Shown here piece by piece: positions 1-7,833 of a DNA stretch of 28,515 bases. The DNA is from a virus. The position numbers and the translations under genes are program-made. The notes beneath the pieces were generated by a model. That model made no database searches. It saw only the letters and a list, made by a program, of their open reading frames with translations, and was not told the origin of the DNA. The DNA is taken from the IMG/VR virus record IMGVR_UViG_3300009157_000040, positions 1 to 28,515 of that record; one strand, 5' to 3'. Position 1 is the first letter of the stretch; each line of letters starts with the position of its first letter.

Positions 1-24
1 AAGTCTGAACGGTGCCGTTTCCAT
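1..24 (-). CDS. Partial CDS, N-terminal fragment only (8 codons)
   Basis: An ATG at 24-22 overlaps the TAA stop of the radical SAM gene by one base, the same TAATG junction used repeatedly in this operon. The visible residues are METAPFRL, then the window ends. Too little remains to suggest a function. Position suggests it continues the HxD/radical SAM operon and may be translationally coupled to it. Confidence 0.4.
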
Positions 25-1217
25 TATCGTCTCACCTCTGCAATAGCTTGCACTCGAGTATCTGTGTGATCGCCGTGCGAATCCCCATGTGGGGAATCAG
101 CATGAGATATGCTCTGTTTCCCAGCACTTAGGAAAGCTCGTTCCCACTTCTCTCGGTCAGGATGCAATGACGTTGGAGTCTCCCCGAGTTCCAACATCAA
201 GTTCTCGTAGTGCTCAAAGATGGCCATGATGACGCCACAGTGTTCTGTCCTGTTGCGCCAATCACCATCGATTCCAGTGCCTGGACACTCGCCCTTACAC
301 ATGAGGAAGAAGCGGCACCCCTTGCAACCACCATACTTGTAGGGCGTGTTGTAGAGCGCATGTTGTCGCTCGATACCTGTAGTGTCGGACTTTGTCCAAT
401 CGACGCCCATCTTGTTCGTGCGATTGCAATTCGTCAGCTGTCCTTGGCCGTTAATGCCTTGAACTGCAGCGGTAGCTAACGAGTCACAGGCATGCCAAAC
501 ACAGTTCGTAGGCTCTCCAGAGCGCTTTAGGAGAGCCTTGTATTCCCTGAAGTTGTTAAACTTGAGGTGAGTGAACTGCCTCTCGAGGGACATGAGTTGC
601 TTCATACGTTCGATAAGGAGCGGCATATCGACGCGTAGTTTAGAAGCCTTGACCCCGTCAACCTCTAGATAATGCAAATTCACCCACCTCAACCCGAGCT
701 TGTCCAATCTGAGGAACCAGTCGCAGAGCATCTGGAACGATTCCTCGTCGCAGTTGCCCTTCCAAAGTGTGGTAATCAGAGAGACGGCGAGTCCCTCTTG
801 GTGGAGCTTCTCGATAGCATCCGTTGTTCTCTTAGTTGCCACGCGAGTTTCTTCCTGTGTTCCTGCTGCGCGCGCATCAGAGCATCTTTCCGGGCCATCG
901 CAAGAGATGCCGATATGCGTTCGATATCTCTTAAACAAATCAATGTGCGCCTCCGTAATGAGTGTAGCGTTAGTCTGGATACCAGAGCTACCGTCACGCT
1001 CAAAGCTGTACTTCAGTATCTGCTCGACGCGACTGAACGGAGCTAGAAGTGGTTCACCTCCGTGCAAAGAGAATGACCCATGCTTGTCCAGCTCGGCGCG
1101 CACCTTCTCCCAGTCCCATGGGACGTTGACGTTCTTCGCGTCACGCATGGGATTCTCGTAGCAATAGGTGCAACCAATGTTACATGCTACGCCGACTGGA
1201 TTGACCTCTACGCTCAT
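24..1217 (-). CDS. Radical SAM/SPASM enzyme with C-terminal HxD motifs
   Basis: 397 residues. The CX3CX2C cluster ligand of radical SAM enzymes is at C12, C16 and C19, followed by GGEP at 53-56, QTNATL at 81-86 and SCDGP at 105-109, as in anSME-like peptide and protein maturases. A SPASM domain follows: C239, C244, C264, the signature CX2CX5CX3C at C298/C301/C307/C311, and C327, which should bind auxiliary iron-sulfur clusters. The ATG at 1217 is chosen because it forms an ATGA overlap with the preceding gene and lies just ahead of the CX3CX2C motif; the open frame extends 60 residues further, but that extension overlaps the 85-residue gene and is Arg-rich shadow. The C-terminus (372-386) carries HAD, HGD, HGD and HTD, matching the repeat protein two genes upstream. 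By family it reductively cleaves SAM to start radical chemistry on a peptide or protein; the HxD protein as substrate is inference. Confidence 0.93.
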   Translation of the reverse strand: MSVEVNPVGVACNIGCTYCYENPMRDAKNVNVPWDWEKVRAELDKHGSFSLHGGEPLLAPFSRVEQILKYSFERDGSSGIQTNATLITEAHIDLFKRYRTHIGISCDGPERCSDARAAGTQEETRVATKRTTDAIEKLHQEGLAVSLITTLWKGNCDEESFQMLCDWFLRLDKLGLRWVNLHYLEVDGVKASKLRVDMPLLIERMKQLMSLERQFTHLKFNNFREYKALLKRSGEPTNCVWHACDSLATAAVQGINGQGQLTNCNRTNKMGVDWTKSDTTGIERQHALYNTPYKYGGCKGCRFFLMCKGECPGTGIDGDWRNRTEHCGVIMAIFEHYENLMLELGETPTSLHPDREKWERAFLSAGKQSISHADSPHGDSHGDHTDTRVQAIAEVRR

Positions 1218-1471
1218 GCTGTCAACCGGACGTTCGCGGTGCCGCCGTTGACTCGCAGGAATCCCGCCGCCACGTCGACGCCGGATTCCGAGAATGCCGC
1301 TCCGGTAGCAACGACGCTGTTCTTCGCGCCGGTCATGTCGAAGTTGTTGCTGATGTCGATAGAAGTTGCTGTTCCTGGAGTTACGAACAGTCGGCACTTC
1401 CGACTCGGCAGCGCGCGAACGACGTTATCCGCGATTGCGTGAGTGATTCCAATGCTGAGTGATGCAGGCAT
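1214..1471 (-). CDS. Small hypothetical protein between the HxD protein and radical SAM enzyme
   Basis: 85 residues, rich in Ala, Val, Thr, Ser and Gly with alternating hydrophobic residues, suggesting a small beta-rich fold. It has a single Cys (C27), no signal peptide and no membrane segment. It starts four bases after the HxD gene's stop, with GGAG a few bases upstream inside the end of that gene, and its stop overlaps the radical SAM start as ATGA. The three genes are therefore very likely co-translated. It could be a small virion decoration or fibre-tip protein, or an accessory to the modification. I do not recognise the family. It replaces the Arg-rich reading of this DNA in the radical SAM frame. 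Confidence 0.75.
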   Translation of the reverse strand: MPASLSIGITHAIADNVVRALPSRKCRLFVTPGTATSIDISNNFDMTGAKNSVVATGAAFSESGVDVAAGFLRVNGGTANVRLTA

Positions 1472-1474
1472 GTC

Positions 1475-2416
1475 CTACTCCACGAATTCTGGTTGAACGA
1501 TAGATGCTATGTCACCGTGGTCGTTGTGCCCTGTGTCAACATGGTCCACGTCGATGTGAGCCACGTCGTTGAATGGTGTATCACCATGACCATCCTTGTG
1601 ATCATTGTGACTTACGTCACTGTGTGCCACGTCCTTGTGAGCCGTGTCATCATGGTCGTTATCAGTATGATCAGAATGCGCTGTGTCTTGATGTGCCACA
1701 TCCTGATGCGCTACGTCACCGTGTGAATCCCCGTGCGCAGTGTCATTGTGAATGTCCTGATGTGGGAAGTCAGTATGGATAGGCGCGTAGTCGTTATGAT
1801 ACCGACCATCATAGTGGTCTGAGTATTGCGATACTTGATCACCGTGAGCATTGTCTCCATGCCCATCGAGGTGCGAAGTGTTCTGGTCGTTATGTGTATC
1901 AACGTGCGTAACGTCTGTATGACTATCCTTGTGCGCTGTATCGTTATGGTCGTTGTCCTGATGGTCAACGTGAGTAACGTCTTGATGAGCAACGTCCGTA
2001 TGAGTGTTATCAGTATGGTCCTGATGTGATGAGTCTGAGTGCGCTACGTCTGTATGAACTAAGTCACCGTGTCCGGTATCGCTGTGAGTCGCATCCGTGT
2101 GGTCAACGTGAGCCACATCCGTATGACCCTGTCGATGCCCTTTGTCAGATGCAAGCCAAGCGATTCGCTTCTGATTATCAACCCAAACACTACCAGCAAT
2201 ACCAGTCGTGGTCTTGATGAAAGTATTCTCGATGCGCCGCTCCTGACCACTTGAATCGATATAATGAAGATAGTCTCCTTCAATCCACAATGACCCAGGA
2301 ATGGCACTCGGCACATCTGTGACAAATGAACCAATATACCTCCACTCGCTACCGTCATCCGGAACGAAGTGGAGATAATCGCCTTCTATCCAAAGGCTAC
2401 CTGGGAGCTTAGCCAT
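1475..2416 (-). CDS. His-x-Asp repeat protein, probably fibre-associated
   Basis: 313 residues in two parts. Residues 1-92 contain three related modules, PGSLWIEGDYLH at 5-16 and 40-51 and a degenerate GSVWVDNQK near 75-83, each followed by a short beta-like stretch. Residues 98-302 hold about 42 HxD motifs, mostly in the pentad HxDxx with occasional direct HxDHxD pairs; the middle residue varies (T, V, S, G, Q, N, K, L, Y, I, D). There is no Cys anywhere, so Cys-based thioether links within it are excluded. His uses both CAC and CAT and Asp both GAC and GAT, pointing to selection on the protein rather than recent DNA expansion. It sits directly after fibre-like genes and before a radical SAM/SPASM enzyme. 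Metal binding, a pentad beta-helix, or modification at His or Asp are all possible; none is shown. Confidence 0.9.
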   Translation of the reverse strand: MAKLPGSLWIEGDYLHFVPDDGSEWRYIGSFVTDVPSAIPGSLWIEGDYLHYIDSSGQERRIENTFIKTTTGIAGSVWVDNQKRIAWLASDKGHRQGHTDVAHVDHTDATHSDTGHGDLVHTDVAHSDSSHQDHTDNTHTDVAHQDVTHVDHQDNDHNDTAHKDSHTDVTHVDTHNDQNTSHLDGHGDNAHGDQVSQYSDHYDGRYHNDYAPIHTDFPHQDIHNDTAHGDSHGDVAHQDVAHQDTAHSDHTDNDHDDTAHKDVAHSDVSHNDHKDGHGDTPFNDVAHIDVDHVDTGHNDHGDIASIVQPEFVE

Positions 2417-2880
2417 TAGCTCGTTGCGAACTTATCAGCACCAACAGGAATGACCATACCCGACCGCACGTAGATTGTTGCTGGTCGATTGGCATTGCTT
2501 CCAATCTTGTTGGCATTGTCTGCCACGAACGAGATGTCACCTGTCATCCCAAGAGCAGAGATGCCAGTGAGTGTTCCACCTGTGACGTTAATTCCATTCG
2601 CGTTCTGAATGGACATCGTCCCGAGGCCAAGATTCGTCCGGATACCAGCCGCAGTGGTCGCGCCAGTTCCACCACCGGCAATCGAGAGAACCTTGTCAAT
2701 CCACTGCGCACCATCCCACTCCTGAAAGACGTTGGTCGCGCGGAAGTAACGGATAGAGCCGACTGGTTGATTGGACGGCCCACCCGAGAACATCTGTGCC
2801 GAGTCGTTCAGGCGAGCGTCGACCTCCGCCACGAAGTCGGTGTAGAGACTCGCCAGCGTAGGCAGAGACCAATCAGCCAT
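2416..2880 (-). CDS. Tail-fibre-like protein with phage fibre repeat
   Basis: 154 residues. An N-terminal part (about 1-65) includes GSIRYFRATNVFQEWDGAQW, a type of stretch common in phage fibre and appendage proteins. It is followed by a Gly/Thr/Asn-rich segment with GGGTGATT near 89-96 and TNLGLG near 102-107, the classic collar of trimeric tail-fibre repeats. Thus it is probably a short fibre or fibre segment. Its start overlaps the stop of the upstream coiled-coil gene (TAATG) and its stop overlaps the HxD gene start the same way, tying the HxD protein to the fibre module. Family identity is inferred from motifs only. Confidence 0.8.
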   Translation of the reverse strand: MADWSLPTLASLYTDFVAEVDARLNDSAQMFSGGPSNQPVGSIRYFRATNVFQEWDGAQWIDKVLSIAGGGTGATTAAGIRTNLGLGTMSIQNANGINVTGGTLTGISALGMTGDISFVADNANKIGSNANRPATIYVRSGMVIPVGADKFATS

Positions 2881-3083
2881 TACTTGACCTCGCGCAGTGC
2901 TGCTGCAACCTCTCTCGGTTGCCCCTCAAGCTCGATAATGCGCTTCTTGAGTTCCTGATTTTCCAGCTGGACCTTGTTGAACTCCTCCGAGATTTGTTCA
3001 CACTGTGAACGAAGAAGTTCAAGTTCCAATGTCTTGTGGCCCAATAGTGTCAGGGCCTGAGTTACGTCGACGTTAAGCGGCAT
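2880..3083 (-). CDS. Small coiled-coil protein
   Basis: 67 residues. From about residue 12 to 55 it shows heptad-like spacing of Leu, Ile and Val with charged residues between, for example LELELLRSQ and KKRIIELEG, predicting one long coiled coil. It has one Cys and no other motif. GGAG lies six bases before the ATG. It lies between a 93-residue hypothetical gene and a fibre-like gene, so it may be a fibre connector or chaperone. A TGTTCA-N5-TGAACG palindrome (2995-3011) lies inside the coding sequence. Function unknown. Confidence 0.75.
   Translation of the reverse strand: MPLNVDVTQALTLLGHKTLELELLRSQCEQISEEFNKVQLENQELKKRIIELEGQPREVAAALREVK
2995..3011. repeat. TGTTCA-CACTG-TGAACG palindrome
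   Basis: Copy with one mismatch in the outer base, inside the small coiled-coil gene. It matches the ten-base core GTTCA-N5-TGAAC exactly. Confidence 0.6.
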
Positions 3084-3092
3084 CGAAGGCTC

Positions 3093-3374
3093 CTATCGGA
3101 CGAGCGCGTAGACGGCCTTGCGAACGGCAATGACAATCTGCTCGTCGCTCGACGAAGTGTCAATAGTCGGGTCGGCGGCGATGATCGGCCATGCGCGCTC
3201 GGAGTAGTGTGGGATGTTGTGGAGAATCTCCTGGGCAAGGAACTTTCGAGCTTGTCCCTCGTCCGTCTGAGTGTTCTCGTCCACAATCTTTCTGCAGACG
3301 GATGCGAGCGCGACTGTCACCTTACCCCTGAAGTTGGGGTCGTTGGTGAGTTCATGGGCGGACTGTAGTGACAT
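3093..3374 (-). CDS. Hypothetical phage protein
   Basis: 93 residues, apparently all-helical, with SAHELTNDPNFRGKVTVAL at the N-terminus and alternating charged and hydrophobic stretches after it. The ATG is preceded by AGGAGG at a four-base spacing, a strong ribosome site. Small helical proteins of this look are common next to fibre genes in phages, but I cannot name a family. No membrane segment, zinc motif or signal peptide is visible. Confidence 0.75.
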   Translation of the reverse strand: MSLQSAHELTNDPNFRGKVTVALASVCRKIVDENTQTDEGQARKFLAQEILHNIPHYSERAWPIIAADPTIDTSSSDEQIVIAVRKAVYALVR

Positions 3375-3382
3375 AGAACCTC

Positions 3383-4465
3383 CTAGTTCGAAATCTCGAA
3401 GAATCCTTCGATTCTGACATCAAACGCATTTGCTATGCTTGAAACAAAGGAGGCGGAGAAATCCTGTCGAAACAGAATCATGTCCGTAGCCTGAACGGTT
3501 ATGATGCCAGTCTCATAAACAGAACCCATCCTGAAGTGAACCGATCCGAGGCCGACTGTCGGACAACTGAATCCACCGGGAACTTTTATCTTAAGCTGTG
3601 TTCCCATGCCAGCACTGGTTGATGTGTTCAGCAATCGAATGCTGTAGAACAGAGTCTTTCCGATTATCATGTATCGGAATGAACTCATATCTCCTGCATC
3701 CACCGTCCACGTGCCAGCACTCGCTGTGAAGTCACCGGCGACATATGGATTCGCTACCCAATAGCCCATTGCAGTGGCACGAGTAGCCTCTACAATTGGG
3801 ACAGCAAAGGTAGCACCTGTGGAATTGATTACCAGACGATCAGTGCCGCCAGTCTTAAATCTGATAACTGCACCACTGATATTGACACCGCCAACGCCGT
3901 TCGAGGCGATGTTAAATCCGTCTGCAACAAAACCCGCTGTTGCAAAGGCAGCCGACGTTTGAATCAGAAAGGTGCGCTGGATACCTTGGTCATTCGCAAA
4001 CGTCAGGCCTGTGTAAGCACCTGCAGCGGCGTTTGGATTGGACATGTCCAGGAGGTTTGGACCGGCAACGTTGGAGTTCAGCCTGTGAACAGTAGTGCCA
4101 ACACCAGTAATAACCATACTGCCGCCGCGGGAGATGCTGAACACCTCGACCGGAGTGGCGTATGAGTCATCCAATCCACGAATCCTGAGGAATCCGTCAA
4201 CTGCACCAATCTCCCAATTCTTCGAGCCGACAGCTTGGTCAGTCTCGTTGAAACGCAACTTCGGCTCTACGCCTGAATAGATGTTCGCACCAGTCCAGAC
4301 GTTGTTACCATCACCTGATGGCATACCTGCAGGAAGCCTCGCGGGGTCGATGGTTCCCTGCGTGAGAATGCTCGCGTCCAGTGGGAGCGGGTTGAAGACG
4401 ACGCCATCAGTCGAGTATTCGAAGATGTGCGTGCCTTCGTTCCACTTCATCCAGCGAGTTGCCAT
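3383..4465 (-). CDS. Tail fibre or receptor-binding-like protein
   Basis: 360 residues. The N-terminus (about 1-50) contains RWMKWNEGTHIFEYSTDG, then LPAGMPSGDGNNVWTGANIYSG, typical of virion-anchoring segments leading into a fibre shaft. The middle is Gly/Ala/Thr/Asn-rich with repeated beta-strand-like stretches, including MSNPNAAAGAYTGLTFANDQ. The last 130 residues look like a compact beta-domain that could bind the host surface. The start overlaps the stop of the 497-residue tail protein (TAATG). A TGTTCA-type palindrome lies inside it at 4075-4091. The receptor-binding role is inferred from composition and position, so confidence in the exact function is moderate. Confidence 0.78.
   Translation of the reverse strand: MATRWMKWNEGTHIFEYSTDGVVFNPLPLDASILTQGTIDPARLPAGMPSGDGNNVWTGANIYSGVEPKLRFNETDQAVGSKNWEIGAVDGFLRIRGLDDSYATPVEVFSISRGGSMVITGVGTTVHRLNSNVAGPNLLDMSNPNAAAGAYTGLTFANDQGIQRTFLIQTSAAFATAGFVADGFNIASNGVGGVNISGAVIRFKTGGTDRLVINSTGATFAVPIVEATRATAMGYWVANPYVAGDFTASAGTWTVDAGDMSSFRYMIIGKTLFYSIRLLNTSTSAGMGTQLKIKVPGGFSCPTVGLGSVHFRMGSVYETGIITVQATDMILFRQDFSASFVSSIANAFDVRIEGFFEISN
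4075..4091. repeat. AGTTCA-GCCTG-TGAACA palindrome
   Basis: Copy with one outer mismatch, inside the fibre gene on the minus strand. The ten-base core is intact. Confidence 0.6.
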
Positions 4466-5958
4466 TAGACTATTCCTCGAGCTTTCCAGCTACAGACGCA
4501 AGTGACTCGTGATCCAATGCTGTCATAAACGAGCACCTTGAACTCTGTGGGGTTCGGCACGTCTATGAAGTCGTAGATAGCATTGAGCGGCTCTGGACTC
4601 TTTGTTGGAGTAACCGTTATCGAGTCGACGTCTTTGAAGTCCTTGTTGAACACGACCTGGGTTCCACCCACGTCGGTCGATAGCGCATTGACGAATCCCG
4701 AGTCAATCTCTTTCTTGACGTCAAGAGAAAGCGTCAAATCCGAGAAGACTGCTAGAGCCTTCGCATTACTCGACGTGAAATCAAACGTCAATCGAGCATA
4801 TCGAAAGCTCGTAATGAAAATCGACGCGCCGACTACTGGAGGCTCCCACGTGACGTTGTCGAGCGAAGTCTCCACTGAGCACACAACACTGACAACGCCT
4901 GCACTATTCAGCTGCTGTAGTAGCCAGCTGATGTTCATGATGACGTTGTTGAATATGGCTCCGTAGTCGATGGTCTCCCGATAGAGTGCATCGAGCGCAC
5001 CGGGCTGGATATAGAGTGGAAATCCAGCACCTACTTGGTCAGACGGCTGGTCCCAAGCGTCCTCGGTGAAGTGTGTGGTCCACGTGTCATCCTCATCAAT
5101 ACAGACAAGGAGTTTGCCGGTGTTAGCAGCAAACCAAACGTATTCTTCAGTGGCCCATCCTTGCGCATCCGTGTAGTCCCAACCAAGCGCAGGAGAACCA
5201 TAGATGAGAGCGTTTTCGTGGTATCCACCTAGAAGCGAGTGACGAATGTCCTCAAGCTCAAAATCGGGAGGCTGTCTGACATCAGCACTGGTCGTTGCTC
5301 TTGGACTACGATTTCCTGCAATGTCAACAGCCTCAACACCATACGTGAACGTGCCTGCTGCAGCCTCAAACCAGACGAAGAACTCGCCCGCGATGGAACC
5401 AATCAGGACGTTGTTTCGATAGACGTCGTAGTGATTGATTCTCCATGTCGAGTTCGGTCGATTGTAGCGCAGCAGGACGTTGTTGTCGATAACTTGTGCA
5501 TTGATCGAAGGCGTCGGAATAGACGGAATCGTTACGAGGACTGCAAGGAAAGCCGTCGAGTAGGCTCCCAGTCCATTCCGAGACCTGACCAGATACGTAT
5601 GATTACCCACCAGAATCGGGTCCAGTCGCACTTCTTGTTGCGGCGTCGCGGCCACGAAAAATGCAGTCTCCCAGACCGTTCCCTTGCGAACCTCGTAAGA
5701 CGCGGCATTCTGAGCACCTGACCAGAAAATCCTAAGGACCGACTTCTGAAGAATCTCATAACCGATAACCGTTGGCGACGTCGGAATCGCGCCTATCGTC
5801 CCAGACGTGTCCGTGATTTGCCGGACGATGGGGTCTACGGTTGCTTGCAGCTCACCAATCGTCTGGACGAAGGCAGTCAGTATCTGATACAGCTTGGGGT
5901 CTGTATGCTGATAGCCTTCAACCAGCGAGGCGAACGTGGTGATGCGAGTCGTAGACAT
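4465..5958 (-). CDS. Tail protein with fibronectin III-like modules
   Basis: 497 residues. Two FN3-like modules are visible: about 66-150 (SYEVRKGT, TYLVRSRNG) and about 153-235 (HYDVYRNNVLIGS, YGVEAVDIAGN), each with the Tyr and hydrophobic pattern of FN3 strands. Residues 340-430 include SVETSLDNVTWEPP and RYARLTFDF, resembling beta-sandwich domains in tail-tip proteins. The N-terminal 50 residues look helical (LYQILTAFVQTIGELQATV) and may dock to the nozzle. It overlaps the upstream nozzle-like gene and downstream fibre gene by one base each. A structural role at the tail tip or as fibre adaptor is likely; adhesion through FN3 modules is inference. Confidence 0.85.
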   Translation of the reverse strand: MSTTRITTFASLVEGYQHTDPKLYQILTAFVQTIGELQATVDPIVRQITDTSGTIGAIPTSPTVIGYEILQKSVLRIFWSGAQNAASYEVRKGTVWETAFFVAATPQQEVRLDPILVGNHTYLVRSRNGLGAYSTAFLAVLVTIPSIPTPSINAQVIDNNVLLRYNRPNSTWRINHYDVYRNNVLIGSIAGEFFVWFEAAAGTFTYGVEAVDIAGNRSPRATTSADVRQPPDFELEDIRHSLLGGYHENALIYGSPALGWDYTDAQGWATEEYVWFAANTGKLLVCIDEDDTWTTHFTEDAWDQPSDQVGAGFPLYIQPGALDALYRETIDYGAIFNNVIMNISWLLQQLNSAGVVSVVCSVETSLDNVTWEPPVVGASIFITSFRYARLTFDFTSSNAKALAVFSDLTLSLDVKKEIDSGFVNALSTDVGGTQVVFNKDFKDVDSITVTPTKSPEPLNAIYDFIDVPNPTEFKVLVYDSIGSRVTCVCSWKARGIV

Positions 5959-7832
5959 TACGTGTTAACTCGACCAACCCAGAGCATTGTAGCGTAGAGC
6001 TTCAGGCGAGTGAGCTTGAAGTAATCCGCCGCACCATTGGTGTGAATCTTCACAGACGCCCGCTCGTCTTGGAAGTTCAACATCCTCTCCAGCGTTCGAC
6101 CGGGCTGAGGGCTGAGACCCATACCGGCTGGCTGTGCAGAGCGCGCGCGATCGATTCCCGTTATCGTGATGTTGAGTGCTCCCTGGCCCTTCGCTCGAAT
6201 CTGCAGATGCCCGAACTGATAGATGACAGGGTCTGTGTCTGGCGAATCGGGAGGCAAGAGAGCAGTCTCGACGAAGCTCTCGATTGCGGTTCCAAAGTCA
6301 TCCAGCACACCCTCATCATAGGTATAGACGTTGTCGTCCATCGACCCGAAACGAAACTGTGTCCGCTTGCTGATCGAGTTCAAATCAACGACGATTGACG
6401 TGGCACGCTTGGGAAAGGTCCACGTGGTCCAGCGAATGTTGTCCGGGTCGATGCCGTCGTCTACATCGCCCACAAGAAGATGAGTAGGAGTGACAGCGCT
6501 ATCGAGAGGAACAGCACAGTAGATAAGTGCTTTAATCGGGTCATAGACGATTTCGACCTGATTGAGCGCCAGACGGTTGATACGACGCCAGATATCCGAG
6601 ATTTTCCTTGATAGTTCATTGTTGCTGAACGTCCCATTGAAGAGGTAGAGCCCAGACCTGTCGGCCGAGAAGAAGTTGTCCAGCGCTGCACCGTTCTGGT
6701 CTAGCACTTTCGCGATAGAATGGCACTCCGCTCCAATGCTAAGGTCAACGTTCGTGACCTCCCAGAAGGCTGGAGAATCTCCGATTTCGTTGGTGACGTA
6801 GGTCTTTCCGCCTCCCTTGAGTAGATAGTATTGGGAGCGGAACTCGACACAGTTCTTGACTCCTCCCGAGGCATCACCAGGAAAAGCAAGAACGAATCCT
6901 TCGGTCGCCGAGAACGATTCCGGTTGGCCAGGTTCCGAAAGATAGACCGCAGACTCATTGGTGTCCGTTCCCCACACAGCGAGACGACTCTTGTAGACAC
7001 CGATGCCCACGCCTGCAGGAATCTCAGTGAGCTGGTCGAGCAGATAGTCAACGCCAGCCTGAAGGTCAGCATCAAAGAAGTCGACAGTGAGAACCGTCGT
7101 TACGTTGTCTCCGATGCGTCCATTCGGGATAGAGAAGAATTCCTGGTTCTTGGCATCGCCTGCATAGTTCGTCGCGAGCTTCTTCGTCGCCAACAGAACG
7201 CGCGCGACGGTGCCGGCGGGGCCAATCGGGATGTTGCTAAGGTTGACTTTCTTTCCTCCCGGCGCATCGTAGAGCGTGAACGTCGCTGGTCCGGGCTGAG
7301 TTAAGAAGCCTGAAATCGTCTCGTATGAAACAGCAAAGAGATGCTTACCAATCTCCACGCTACCGACTTCCGTCGAGGTAGTCGCGATGATTGGTGAGCC
7401 AATGGGTGCAGCGCCAGCCGCAGGTCGAGCGACGCCGGAGCCTTCGTAGACATAGACCTTCTGGCCGGGTAGACCTTTGTTACTGTTGTGTGGCGTGATG
7501 TATGCTCTGTTATAAAGCGACACCATACCAAAGTCGGTCATGCCGGGAATGTTGAGGATTGGCACGGCTAGACTGGTTGAATCCCAGATGCGTCCGACGC
7601 TATCCAGAATGAGCAACCGATCAGCCTCGCCAATCCTCTTATAGGATGCTATCCGGTGAATATCGGAGACTACAAGATGCTCGACCGTTCCCTTCCTAGT
7701 CTCGACGCCATGCTCCGTGAAGACGACATTCAACGAGTCGAGGAAGTGGTCTTGTGGGCAGACATCATCCTCGCCCCGGTCAAACGTGCCCCGGAAGCTG
7801 TCGACGGTTATCGGGAGGTGGTCCTTTTGCAT
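5958..7832 (-). CDS. Tail nozzle / packaged-DNA stabilisation-like protein
   Basis: 624 residues, beta-rich throughout. The opening VDSFRGTFDRGEDDVCPQDH, then HGVETRKGTVE, is typical of the large beta-propeller proteins that follow the adaptor in short-tailed phages, in the position of P22 gp10 or the T7-type nozzle. Repeated hydrophobic strands such as LLILDSVGRIWD and GLYLFNG fit propeller blades. It begins one base after the stop of a 96-residue gene, close to a predicted adaptor gene, and is followed by FN3-containing tail genes. This supports a podovirus-like virion. Assignment rests on length, composition and gene order rather than a catalytic motif. Confidence 0.78.
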   Translation of the reverse strand: MQKDHLPITVDSFRGTFDRGEDDVCPQDHFLDSLNVVFTEHGVETRKGTVEHLVVSDIHRIASYKRIGEADRLLILDSVGRIWDSTSLAVPILNIPGMTDFGMVSLYNRAYITPHNSNKGLPGQKVYVYEGSGVARPAAGAAPIGSPIIATTSTEVGSVEIGKHLFAVSYETISGFLTQPGPATFTLYDAPGGKKVNLSNIPIGPAGTVARVLLATKKLATNYAGDAKNQEFFSIPNGRIGDNVTTVLTVDFFDADLQAGVDYLLDQLTEIPAGVGIGVYKSRLAVWGTDTNESAVYLSEPGQPESFSATEGFVLAFPGDASGGVKNCVEFRSQYYLLKGGGKTYVTNEIGDSPAFWEVTNVDLSIGAECHSIAKVLDQNGAALDNFFSADRSGLYLFNGTFSNNELSRKISDIWRRINRLALNQVEIVYDPIKALIYCAVPLDSAVTPTHLLVGDVDDGIDPDNIRWTTWTFPKRATSIVVDLNSISKRTQFRFGSMDDNVYTYDEGVLDDFGTAIESFVETALLPPDSPDTDPVIYQFGHLQIRAKGQGALNITITGIDRARSAQPAGMGLSPQPGRTLERMLNFQDERASVKIHTNGAADYFKLTRLKLYATMLWVGRVNT

Positions 7833-7833
7833 C

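Noticed and set aside
1218-1397. Sixty-residue N-terminal extension of the radical SAM frame
   Set aside because: Arg-rich and lying over the 85-residue gene; the ATG at 1217 forms an ATGA overlap and gives a normal enzyme start.
1493-2029. Plus-strand open frames opposite the HxD repeats
   Set aside because: They are products of the repeated HxD codons read backwards, overlap in several frames and have no supported starts or family signals.
1493-2120. CRISPR-like array in the repeat DNA
   Set aside because: The units are about 15 bases, contiguous and coding for HxDxx; there are no spacers.
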